Assembly (NCBI RefSeq): GCF_019320115.1
Contig: NC_089598.1
Span: 33,191,193 to 33,255,192, forward strand
Length of the DNA stretch: 64,000 nt
Reading direction: 5' to 3'
Source of the DNA: Miscanthus floridulus
Taxonomy: Eukaryota; Streptophyta; Magnoliopsida; Poales; Poaceae
Part shown: positions 12,101-22,644 of the stretch, in pieces
Position numbering within the stretch: position 1 is the first letter of the stretch
Layout of the letters: each line of letters begins with the position of its first letter
Position numbers and translations under genes: made by a program
The notes under the pieces: model-generated
Told to the model about the DNA's origin: nothing
The model's input: only the letters and a program-made list of their open reading frames with translations
The model's database searches: none

Positions 12101-15100
12101 CATGACGCTCCAGATTTTCTTTGCATTGCATTGTCAGAAATGCTTCGGATTTTGACAAACAATGCTACCATAGCAAAAGGTCCATCTGCAGCCAAAGTAG
12201 TACAACCTCTTTTCTCTTTGCTTTCTAAGGCGGACATGGGTCCTGAAGGGCAGTATAGCACATTGCAGGTTCTTGTGAATATTTTGGAGCATCCTGAATG
12301 CCGTGCTGATTATAACTTGACACCTCGCCAAACTATTGAGCCAGTGATAACCTTACTGAATTCATCTCCACCAGCTGTGCAGCAATTAGCTGCAGAACTC
12401 CTATCACATCTTCTTCTAGAAGACCACCTCCAAAAGGATACAACAACAGAGCAGGCGATTACTCCTCTTATTCAAGTTCTTTCTTCAGGTTTGCCAAATT
12501 TACAGCAGAGAGCTATAAAAGCTCTTGCTAACCTTGCAATAGCTTGGCCAAATACAATTGCAAAGGAGGGTGGTGTTTTTGAGTTGTCCAAAGTGTTGTT
12601 GCAATCTGACCCACCTTTGCCTCATGTTGTGTGGGAATCTGCAGCATCTGTATTGTCTAGCATTCTACAGTACAGTACAGAGTTTTTTCTTGAGGTACCT
12701 GTTGCAGTACTAGTGCAATTGCTCAGGTCAGGAACTGAAAGCACTGTTGTCGGTGCTTTGAATGCCCTTCTTGTATTGGAGAGTGATGACTCAACAAGTG
12801 CAGAAGCAATGGCTGAAAGTGGTGCTGTGGAAGCATTGCTTGATCTCTTGAGGAGTCATCAGTGTGAGGAAACTGCTGCCAGACTAATCGAGGCATTGCT
12901 GAACAATGTAAGAATAAGGGAGGCAAAGGCTGCTAAAAATGCTATTGCACCATTGTCCATGTACCTTCTGGATCCACAGACACAATCTCAACAGGGAAGA
13001 TTGCTTGCTGCTCTTGCCCTTGGAGATCTTTTCCAAATGAAGGTCTTGCTCGTTCTACTGATGCTGTTGCAGCATGCCGCGCTCTAGTCAATCTTCTTGA
13101 AGACCAACCAACTGAAGAGATGAAAGTGGTAGCAATTTGTGCCTTGCAGAATCTAGTCATGTACAGCCGAGCAAATAAGAGAGCAGTTGCAGAATCCGGT
13201 GGTGTCCAGGTCCTGCTGGATCTTATCAGTTCAAGCAATCCTGACACTTCTGTTCAGGCAGCAATGTTTGTCAAACTTCTATTCAATAATCACACTATCC
13301 AGGAGTATGCGACCAGTGAAACAGTCAGAGTTATAACTGGTAAACAATATCCCCTTCTTGTTCTTGTTGGTCCCTCACTGCCCTGCACAGGTAAGCAGTA
13401 AGCTTACCAGTACACACACTCATTCACTATGGCTAGAGGTAGAAGAAGGCGTGAGCACAGCCACACACAGCACAAGCACCAGCGTTGGCCAGAGCTCTGC
13501 TCTTTTGGTTTGTGGCAACTGAACTATCTGTTTTCATTGCATAGAGGTAGAGTATATACAACTCATGTACCAACTATAAGGTACACATAAGCATGGCTGA
13601 GTACAGCCCCAACTACTCCTAGTACTAGCAGTACAATTCCTACCTCAGCCCACTACCAAGACATGGCTGATGTATTAGCTACCAACTAATGTACCAGTGG
13701 TGGCCTATTGCCCTACTGTTACAACAACTAGGACAACAGAGAATGACCTATTGCCAAATTTGCTGTGCAGCAAACAAAGAGTGAGAGGTCAGCAGCAGTA
13801 CAGTTCTGTCATGTTCATTTTGCATAGCAAATTCATTGTTATCAATGCCTGTTATGCTAAAGAAGGGCGGGCCTGGTGCGAGCGGTAGAGTCTTACCGCC
13901 TGTGACTGGAAGGTCCCGGGTTTGAGTCGCGGTCTCCTCGCATTGCACAGGCGAGGGTAAGGCTTGCCACTAGAACCCTTCTCCAGACCCCGCACAGAGC
14001 GGGAGCTCTCTGCACTGGGTACGCCCAATGCCTGTTATGCTAAAGATGTCAATATCCTTTAGTATGAGATTTAAGGAATTTCTAAGTAATGTCTAGCAAA
14101 TGCATGTACATGTACATGACCCTTATCAAGGACATGTACAACAATGTTGTGACTAGTGTTCGAACAAACGATGGTAACACAGATTACTTCCCGATTAAAA
14201 TTGGACTTCATCAAGGGTCAGCCTTAAGCCCGTATCTCTTTGCCTTGGTAATGGATGAGGTTACCAGGAACATACAAGGGGATATCCCTTAGTGTATGTT
14301 GTTCGCTGATGATGTAGTGTTAGTGGACGAAAGCCAGGCAGGAGTAAATAGGAAACTAGAGTTATGGCGACAGACCCTTGAGTCTAAATGTTTTAGATTG
14401 ATCAGAACTAAAACTGAATACATGAGATATGACTTTGGCGGAGCAGCATAGGAGGAGGGGGATGTGAGTTTGGAAGGTCAAGTAGTGCCTAAGAATGATA
14501 CCTTTCGGTATCTGGGATCGATGCTACAGAATGATGGAGATATTGATGCGGACGTTAGCCATAGAATCAAAGCAGGGTGGATCAAGTGGCGACAAGCTTC
14601 TGGCATTCTCTGTGACAAGAGGGTACCACAAAAGCTAAAAGGCAAGTTTTATAGAACGGCGATTAGACCGGCATGTTGTATGGAGCAGAATGTTGGCCTA
14701 TAAAGATTCGACATGTTCAACAACTAAGTGTTGTAGAAATGCGTATGTTGCGATGGATTTGTGGTCACACAAGAATGGACCGAGTTCGGAATGATGATAT
14801 ACATGATCGCCTAGAGGTAGCACTAATTGAAGAAAAGCTTGTCCAACATTGGTTGAGGTGGTTTGGCCATGTCCAAAGGAGACCTCCAGAGGCACCAGTG
14901 CATTGTGGAGTCCTAAGCCAAGCTAATAATATGAGAGGTAGAGGAGGACTGAAATTGACATGGGGGGAGGCAATAAAAAGATATTTGAAAGCTTGGGATA
15001 TACTTAGAGATCTACGTTTGAATAGGAATGCTTGAAAAACAGCTATTGAAGTGCCTGAACCGTGACTTGGGGCTCTTGGTGGGTTCCAACTCTAGCCTAT

Positions 15101-16426
15101 GCCAACTTGCTTGGGACTGAAAGGCTATGTTGTTGTTGTTTAGCAAATACATGAATCATGTCACATTTGTGAAGTTCATGCTTACTTTGCGAGTTCTAAT
15201 CAAACATTCTTTTTTGTACAATATGTAAAAAGAGGCCGTCTTTTCTTTTTTTAGATAAAGGAAAATAATCCAGCGTTTGCATTCATGCATGAATGTATAT
15301 AGCCCAAGAGGCCATCTTTTATTAGTTTGGTTCTCTCTCCTAGCCAGCTGGAATATATATATGTTTACAATCATACCCAGCTTTTATATATCTAATGCTT
15401 ACATTTTTCGTGCAGCTTCTATTGAAAAGGATATATGGGCTTCTGGAAGTGCTAATGAAGAGTATCTCAAAGCACTTAATGCTTTGCTTAGTAACTTCCC
15501 TCGTCTGAGAGTCACTGAACCTGCCACATTGTGTATTCCTCATCTTGTAACATCCCTTAAAACTGGTTCTGAGGCAACTCAAGAAGCAGCACTAGATTCA
15601 CTATATCTTCTCAGGCAAGCTTGGTCAGCTTGCCCAGCTGAAGTATTTAAAGCACAATCAGTTGCCGCATCAGAAGCTATCCCTCTACTTCAGTACTTGA
15701 TACAGTCTGGCCCACCACGGTTTCAAGAAAAGGCTGAACTGCTTCTTCAGTGCTTGCCTGGGACTCTTACTGTTACGATAAAACGTGGCAATAATCTAAG
15801 GCAATCAGTTGGAAATCCTAGTGCCTTCTGCAAGCTTACTCTTGGAAATAACCCGGCAAGGCTGACAAAGGTACACAAAAATCATTGTGCTTCTGATTCT
15901 AGGGATATTGGTCCTTCTCTATTCAGTATCCTTGTCCTTGCTCTGACACTATCTTGCTACAGCTTACATTAGCTTTTATTGGCATGTTTCTTTCACTATT
16001 GGTTTTGAACATTCTTAATTTTATTGCATGGAGCATTGTTGACCTAAACTTACATGGCTTAATTCATAGATTGTCTCGACTGGTGCAACACCTGAATGGG
16101 ATGAAGCCTTTGCATGGGCATTTGACAGTCCTCCCAAGGGCCAGAAGCTTCATATCTCCTGCAAAAACAACAGCAAATTTGGAAAGGTGCGATAATAGGA
16201 TAGATGTAGCACATCAATCACTTTACATTCCTTTTCGACTTCACATCACTGTGATTGAGTCCTTATTATCTCAAACTTGTGGTTGCAGAAATCATTTGGT
16301 AAAGTGACGATCCAGATCGACAGGGTTGTCATGCTGGGGTCGGTCGCGGGAGAGTACACCCTGCTACCCGAGAGCAAAAGCGGCCCCAATAGGAACCTGG
16401 AAATCGAGTTCCAGTGGTCCAAATAA
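6182..16426 (+). CDS. CSI1: CELLULOSE SYNTHASE INTERACTIVE 1-type protein, 5' exon(s) missing
   Basis: Exons read as 6182-9230, 10801-13339, 15416-15870, 16070-16186 and 16289-16426, all with GT-AG borders and matching phases; the 5' exon(s) lie left of the window. The product is a very long armadillo-repeat protein ending in a C2 domain. In plants CSI1 links cellulose synthase complexes to cortical microtubules and aids complex delivery. Recognition rests on conserved blocks: [14 protein letters not shown] at the first exon start, many HAAIAALV-like ARM helices, and the C2 segment from [13 protein letters not shown] to the terminal EIEFQWSNK. Homologues are about 2,100 residues; roughly 50 N-terminal residues appear missing. 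The visible frame is broken by about seven net single-base indels in short homopolymers (6557, 6618, 7691, 8002, 8856, 11678, 13035), plus a compensating pair at 6850 and 6873. There are no nonsense substitutions. This may be assembly error or a young pseudogene; CSI3 is an alternative paralogue name. Confidence 0.9.
9231..10800 (+). other. CSI1 intron of 1.57 kb
   Basis: The donor GTATGTG at 9231 and acceptor CTTGTCAG at 10800 join codons in phase 0 between FQYV and [10 protein letters not shown], matching the homologous protein. The intron is AT-rich with no coding content apart from the LINE-like tail at its 3' part. Confidence 0.8.
10500..10618 (+). mobile_element. Probable non-LTR retrotransposon 3' tail
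   Basis: A GT-rich stretch is followed by a small hairpin (ACGCAG-CTCTC-CTGCGT at about 10590-10606) and a terminal A-run. This arrangement is common at the 3' ends of grass non-LTR elements. No reverse transcriptase is attached, so it would be a strongly 5'-truncated copy. The identification is from memory of grass repeats and is tentative. Confidence 0.45.
13864..14025 (+). mobile_element. Au-type SINE (tRNA-derived)
   Basis: The 5' part has RNA polymerase III promoter-like boxes: an A-box-like TGGTGCGAGCGG near 13874 and a B-box-like GGTTTGAGTCG near 13919. The 3' part has the GAGCGGGAGCTCTCTGCACTGGGTACGCCC-type tail of grass Au SINEs. The copy is flanked by a perfect 21-bp target duplication at 13843-13863 and 14026-14046, which fixes both ends and shows insertion by target-primed reverse transcription. 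It resembles a tRNA gene in the A/B-box half but does not fold as a complete tRNA. Confidence 0.9.
14107..15140 (+). mobile_element. 5'-truncated RTE-type LINE
   Basis: Fragments of reverse transcriptase are clear: [20 protein letters not shown] near 14205, [13 protein letters not shown] near 14295, and the RTE C-terminal region [22 protein letters not shown] through [14 protein letters not shown] to [15 protein letters not shown]. It ends in a GTT repeat (15128-15140), the usual RTE 3' end. Near-identical 13-bp flanks at 14094-14106 and 15141-15153 (one mismatch) are the target duplication. Stops at about 14290 and 14450 and a frameshift near 14695 make it dead. Confidence 0.9.
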
Positions 16427-16998
16427 CTGTATACCTACATAATTTAGGTGTTCTCTGTAAGTTAAAGATCTATAAGAGGTTGAGTGGTTTCTTGTTTTGG
16501 ACTCTGCTAAAGGTTATACCCTGTTTGTGCATCATTGTAAATAGCAGGCAGAGAAAGTTGTTTGCTGTACCTCCTGTGAGATATACAGATGAGTTCTCAG
16601 ATGTTTTGTACTGATTGTAACAGGCTTCATTCGTTTATTTTTTTGTACCCTGGAATTTTGTCTTTGTAAAGGGGTGTAAACAGAATAAGTATATGCTGTT
16701 ATTAGGTTCTCTCATACGGAATGGACTTTGCGGTCTATAACCAGTGCATGTTTATTTGCCATGTTTGTTATTTTAAGGATGTGTGAGAATGCTGATTGAA
16801 GATTACTGAATGTTTAATTCATCTTATACTATTGTAGTTGATTAGGATTATGTATGTTATCGGCATTGGATGCTCGTTCTTTTCAGTGGCAAGATTCAAG
16901 TACACAACCTGACTTGACAACTGGCTCAATATTTGGACTCCTCGGATGTTCAATTTCAAGGTTATTAGGGCTGAGACGCTCGATGAGCCCCACCCTGG
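16427..16998 (+). other. CSI1 3' untranslated region and flank
   Basis: AT-rich sequence after the CSI1 stop codon (TAA at 16424-16426). It plausibly contains the 3' UTR and poly-A region, with an AATAAG motif near 16685. No other gene is seen. Confidence 0.5.
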
Positions 16999-17127
16999 CC
17001 CCGTTCGCTTCACTAAAAAAAAATAAGCCGAAATAATGTTCTGACTAATTTGTTGTGAGAGAAAAACACTGTTTTGACTAAAAAATAAGCTGAAAAGTAC
17101 GGATTATAAGACAAGCGAATATGGTTC
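16999..17127. mobile_element. hAT-type MITE
   Basis: The left end reads GGCCCCGTTCGCTT and the right end, reversed, reads AACCATATTCGCTTGTC. Between them are AATAAGCCGAAA and TGTGAGAGAAAAACACTG blocks typical of the abundant grass GTTCGCTG-family MITEs. Related copies occur near 20020, 35552 and 35916 in this window. Confidence 0.65.
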
Positions 17128-17220
17128 CGTCACTCGGCTGAGCAGGGCTGTAATGAATCCTCCCTTTTGGCCACTAGTCCAATTCGGCAGAGTTCAAAAA
17201 ATACTACTTTGACGTGTATA

Positions 17221-17349
17221 CTCCCTCCGTCTTAAATTATAGATTGCTCTTAAATTATATATTGCTTCGACGTAGCTCTTGCAATGCATTAGATATAGGC
17301 TATGTCTATATTTAAAAACAAAACGATTTATAATGTGCAACGGAGTGTG
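17221..17349. mobile_element. Stowaway-type MITE, degenerate right end
   Basis: The left terminus CTCCCTCCGTCTTAAATTATA directly follows TA. A weak inverted match (CTCCGTTGCACATTATAAATCG on the opposite strand) lies near 17325-17346. The size suits Stowaway, but the right boundary is uncertain. Confidence 0.5.
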
Positions 17350-18879
17350 TACTATCTTTTAGAACTACATACCTTGGCCCTTTGGCCCTCAGAAACTCAT
17401 GTGAAATGTTACCAAGAACTACATGGCCTCCCTATAATTGTGGTGCGTATGAAATGCAAACAAATATTGATTTCAGAATTTTTCTGTCGATAGATTGGAG
17501 TAATCATAAACACTACTATTTAACTTGCCCTTTGTAGCCACATGTTGCTCGAAAGACTAATATCAATCTGTTTCCGAGTTCCAAGATGACAGTAAGAGAA
17601 CCGCGCATAGTGTGCGGTTGGCAGAAGCCGGTGGTTGGCTTGCTGCCCACCAGCGTTCAAACCATGGGTTCGGGTTTTTCCCCAGCAGTGCCCATGCTAT
17701 GTCCCGTGTAGTGCCATCCCATTATTTGAATTTATGTATATAAACTTCAATCCACGTGTTACGGTGGATTGGACAAAATATATGGATTGAGGACCAAAGG
17801 GCTAAGGTAAGTAGAAATTTTAACATATGCATATCCAAATAAGGCTTTATAGGTTCAATCTGGGCCAGCATGGGAAGCCATATGGGCTAGGTGTAGGAGG
17901 TTGGTTGGGCCAAGATGGCCATTGGTCTTGTTTGCCTCAGAGGCTGATAAGTTCAGCCCAATGGAGATCTTTGTGCCTCTCAAAATGATTTTTTCTTTAC
18001 TTTTTTTTCTCCAAAACATAGTACACACTTAGATTTTAAGATGCAGTTATATAGTCACTTAGATCTTGAGACTGACATGGTAGGTGTCTCGCTATTAAGG
18101 GATATAAATAATTATTAGCAGAAAATATAAGCACCCACGTTGAATTGGAAATGTGAACATGGGTGGGGAGGTTGAATCATAAGAAATCTAACGAACTTGT
18201 AAAATAAAAAAAATTACTTTATAGTCTAAAATCTTGGCCTAAGGCTTGTTTGACCAAACTTTTAGCACCCAACTAAACAGGGGTTAGATTTTTCTTGGAC
18301 AAGACTAACATTTGGCTTGGCATGGCCAACAACTAAACATGCCTTAGGCCCCTTTGAATGTAGAAACTTTTTATGTTTTCTATATTATCCTAATAAAAAT
18401 GAACCGATTCCTGATTTTTTCACTACATTAACGATCTAAGATACCAAGGGAGTCCACTCCCATGACCAACCACCTTGATAGAAATTGGGAGAAAAGATGA
18501 GGGTAAAGAATCAAAATAGCCAAGTGTGTAGGTGAGAGTATCTGTGAGAAGGGACCAAACACATCCCTAAGTTTTGTACGTCTAGAGATGAAGTGGTTGG
18601 GATACTGATATGCCATCTTATCTTACTACTACTAATTATTAGAGCCTCCATATTAATATTTATGAGATACAATAGACAAAGAGATATATTCTAAAAATTC
18701 ACAAACAAAATATAAATATATATCTGGCCATCAATTTGGTAGACTCTGAATCTAATCATTGTTGACAATGGTAACCATTAGATCTATTTCATTACCTAAA
18801 CCATTATGAAAAGTGAAAGTATCAACTGCATAAAGAGAATATTGGTGCACGTGTGCTCAAACTCAATCTCACCCCCTCA
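17350..18879. other. Intergenic spacer, nothing recognised
   Basis: AT-rich sequence of low coding potential. No intron-exon structure, RNA gene or terminal repeat could be supported. Confidence 0.5.
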
Positions 18880-19109
18880 GGGCAGCTCCAACAATTGGGT
18901 TTTAAGCTAGCTCTAAGCATTTTTCTCATATTTTAATATAAGAGAGAGAAAAGCTAGCTCTTGATTAAGAGCTAAGCTCTTACACATATTTCAAAGTTAC
19001 GTGAGAGTGTCATGTGGGGCTATCCATGTTAAAAGTTATGTGCTAAAGGTTAGCACTATTGAAGAAGTTGGCTTAGAGCTAGTAACTAGATCTAACCATT
19101 ACGGGTGCC
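18880..19109. mobile_element. Probable MITE with GGCA-type ends
   Basis: The left end GGCAGCTCCAACAATTGG and the reversed right end GGCACCCGTAATGG are partly complementary, and both are flanked by CTCAG. The interior is AT-rich with short internal inverted pieces (AGCTAGCTC). The superfamily is not assigned. Confidence 0.4.
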
Positions 19110-21573
19110 CTCAGAGCATCTAGCATATCTCATCTAGGTCTAACAAGAGATGGAGAACCCCTTTTCCCTTTGTCCACCTTTCAATTGCACCAAATCCTAT
19201 TGGGGCCCAGTGCTAGCGTATTATTAGGGATGAAGGGATTAACAAGTCTCATCTAGGCCATTGAGATTGGAACTGAGGGATGCTAATATTCCTCTATAAA
19301 AAACCTAAAGTAACCCCCCTTACATTTTCATGTAAGTTGCCCACTTATGCCATCATGAAAAATAACATAAAGAGATCCCTGAATTAGCATCTAAATTATC
19401 TGCATCTACTCATTACTTAATAAAATAAGCTAAAAATAACTTCTAAATTTTGCATAAAAGACCCACATTCATATACTTCAAAATTATGAGAATGTTCCAA
19501 AATACTCATACACTTCTAAGTTACCCATTCTGGCCATTCTTAATAGAGAAAAAACTAACCAAGGTGTATATAGACACACGATGCCACACCCTATATACAT
19601 ATGTATGAAGCGATGGGTATATTGATTTCCATGTTTAACACCTAAACAATGTAAGGTTTCAACTAAACTCTTGTGAAAACACACATGATGGTGTGGCGCG
19701 AAGGAAAAAAAAAACGATGAATGTGAACGGAAATGCATATGGGGTAATTATAACTAAAGTCTATCGTAACCGGTTAAAGATTTCAAACTATGTATATTAG
19801 TATTGCTTTATAAATTATAATATGAACAAATGAGAAAGAACAAAGATAAACAGTATAATCAATTATGGACCAATTTTTCTCTGAACCTCCAATGCAATGT
19901 TTAAATTTCCTTTGTTTTTTTTTAGTTCACAGAGCATTCGCTGGGAGTATCAGGCTTATTAACAGCTCAGGGGTAACCTCTAACTATGTTCATGTTGCTC
20001 TAACACCTGCCACGTTTGGTCCTGCTCGAAATTTGGCTTACGCTAAAATTTGGTTTAGGCTGAAATGTTGTGAGAGGAAAACACTGTTCCATGGCTGAAA
20101 AGTAGCACCGAATAAGCACACGCGAACAGGGGCTGTTGGCTACCCGTGATGCATGGTCATGGGGCACACAGCTGGCCATGGCCAATGGGAGGAACAGGGG
20201 ATGCCGGAGGCCATCGCACTGGCCAGGCCACTGAGCACGCATGCAGATCACCAGCATGGTATGGTAACCGAGCAGATCGCAGCGCATTTTTCTCATGCAT
20301 GCGATGCAAGATCTCACTCACGCAAAAAGCAGATCGCCGGCCCGGCCTACCCCGGAGCTAGTGGAGTTCATGGTGACACCATCAGGATCCAAGGGACACC
20401 AATGCAAAAGCAGCAGCCGCCGACGTGAACTCAGCTTTCCTTTCCTTTTGCTTGCCGGTAGTGCCAGGCCAGCAGCTTCTGAGCTCATCGCCATGCCTGT
20501 CCCCCTTGCATTGGTGCGCGGGGGACGTGTGCGCTCTCACGACGCCCGTATGGCGCCTCGCGTCCCGCGTCTTTTAGTCGCATCTATCGTCATTGCGAGG
20601 CCAAGGCTCGCATTGGTGTTATCGTGGCTGCCTTTTCATACGGAGGGAATAGTGTAGTACTTGCTCTACTGACGAGGCAAACATTTCTCGCGCAAATGCG
20701 GATCGGACTATCCACCCACTATATATAGTTGCTGCTATGACAGCACAGGTTAATGGGGGTACCTCAATTGCTCACCATGTTTCCATGCACATGATGCTTC
20801 AGGTGCAGTTTTTATCGATCCTGGACCTAACCTTAATTAGGTGGAGTTATTTGAAGCATCTTTTCTTAGCACCAACGACAGCACAATCTTACTCACTCAC
20901 GTCAAGATTACTTCATGTTCCCGACATCTAGTATCTACAGATACAATTGAGTGGAGTCAATTCAGCTGTTCAAAACATGAGGACGAATTGAAGCTATATT
21001 GTATTTAGGAGGAGTAAATACAACCCCTCTAAAATGACATTATAAGATATACTTTTTTATTATGACACAAATTTATACACCAACTAGACAAGCATATATC
21101 TCTAGTTTACTCTAGTTTCGCCACTGCAAAACATCAACTAATTCTAACAAAAGGGCTGGAGGCTCTTCTAATAATGTCAGCAAAGATTCCCATAACTTGT
21201 TAGTTTTTTAAATCACATCACATAACCGCAATCACGGACTGACTGAACTTATCAAGTGGTGACTTTTTGAGATCGAGGGATTTAAGGGCAGGGGGCAGCA
21301 GCTCTGTAGGCTGTAGCTATAGACTATAGTCAACACCGGCATTGCTTCAGCCAGGGGGAATTCGGAGGGGAGATGAATCGAAATTGAAGATCGGAGCAAA
21401 CGTCAGTTGCTTATGGCAGCGACAGTTTTGGCGTGTTCCTCGCCACCCAGCTCATCCACCTGGAGCCATGCTGAGCTCTTTTGTACTACTACCGCCTCCC
21501 TGTTCTTTCAGCTTCACTTTGGTTCGGTGCATGCAGCATGCTGCAAACTGCAGGTGTGCACGCCGTACATAAA
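19110..21573. other. Intergenic spacer with one MITE-like block
   Basis: It holds a degenerate GTTCGCTG-family hAT MITE near 20022-20137 (GGTCCTGCTCGAAATTTGGC to ACGCGAACAGGGG). A short GC-richer stretch at 20140-20660 and AT-rich sequence to 21573 complete it. No gene could be supported. Confidence 0.45.
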
Positions 21574-21842
21574 GATTTTTTTTTTAATTTTAACACTTTT
21601 TGGAAACTAATTTTAAATCTAACACGGCTGGTTTTTTTTTAAACTAACACTTTTGACCGCGCCTATTGTCCTGGCGTGGCCAAATGCCTGTGCCGCGCCA
21701 TGCACGGTGGCGCGGCACATGGCTGACGTGGCGGTAACCGGGTCCGCTGACCGCTGACGGGTAGGGCCTGCCGCGCCACCAATCTTGGCGCGGCAGTGCC
21801 ACGCCACGGAGCATGGCGTGGCTGCGCCAAATAAAACCTAGC
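21574..21842 (+). repeat. Left terminal inverted repeat of the MULE
   Basis: It starts GATTTTTTTTTTAATTTTAAC, continues through a GC-rich block with repeated GCGCGGC motifs, and ends near GCGCCAAATAAAACC. It matches the complement of 25758-25990 almost throughout, apart from a few substitutions and two short insertions: one in the GCGCGGCACATGGC area and one near 21800. Confidence 0.85.
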
Positions 21843-22644
21843 AGCGAGGCCGCCCGCCCGCCCGCCGCCTCTGCCCCGCCGCCGCGCAGCTCCCGCGGCC
21901 GCCTACGCCGCGCCCGGTCACTCTTGCCGCGCAGCGCCCGCGCTGGCCGCGCCCGCCCGCCCACGCCGTGCCCGGCCAGTCCCGCCGCGCAACGCCCGCG
22001 CCGGCTGCGCCACGAACGCCGGCGCGTCAAGGCCGTCAGCTCCTAAGGTACCTCCCTCTCGATTTTATGTTATTTTGATTATTATTATTTTAGGATAATT
22101 AGTGATTGAGGATAATTAGTGATTTATGATAGTTAGTAATTTAGGATAGTTAGGGTTTTATGATTGTTATTGATTTATGATAGTTTGTCAAATTTAGGAT
22201 ACTTACTGATTTATGATAGTTAGGTTAGTGAATTTGTTTGTGATTTACGTAGGTAGTTTTTAGGTTCGAGGTTGTGTGTTCTAGTATAGTTAGGAATTTG
22301 GGTTTAGGGATTAATTATGTATTTATTAATTAGTTTATAGTTAGTTATTTAGTTAGGGATTTTGGGTATACCTACTAGTTTACAAACGTCGGTACTTACT
22401 AGTGCGTGATACGTCGATTTTGATGACTTCATGAAGTTTCGTCAAATGCTTATATTCCTAGTGAAGTTGTTTATGTTACAAGTGCGTGATATGTCTGTTA
22501 ATGTTACTTTGAATATATACATGTGGTTTCATATTGTGTTCGTATTGCATAACAAGTAGTTCAAATTTTGCAATGCTACATAATGTTAATTTGAATTTTG
22601 TTAATTTGAACACTCTAACGCTTTTTTTATCAATTTGTAACAGG

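Larger units (their letters stand above)
13340..15415 (+). other. CSI1 intron of 2.08 kb with SINE and LINE
   Basis: The donor is at 13340 (GTAAAC) and the acceptor at 15414-15415 (TTTTTCGTGCAG). The split codon is phase 1 and yields ITASIEKD as in homologues. The intron has absorbed an Au-type SINE and an RTE LINE. The remainder, 13343-13840 and 15154-15400, shows nothing recognisable. Confidence 0.8.

Noticed and set aside
6182..13401. Several separate genes in the CSI1 exons
   Set aside because: The broken frames align in order to a single ARM-repeat protein; they are one gene with single-base shifts.
13866..13940. A tRNA gene
   Set aside because: It has A- and B-box-like motifs but is part of a longer SINE with a 21-bp target duplication and does not form a complete tRNA.
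17590..17720. A second SINE or tRNA relic (GTTCAAACC)
   Set aside because: Only a single B-box-like match; no A box, no target duplication.
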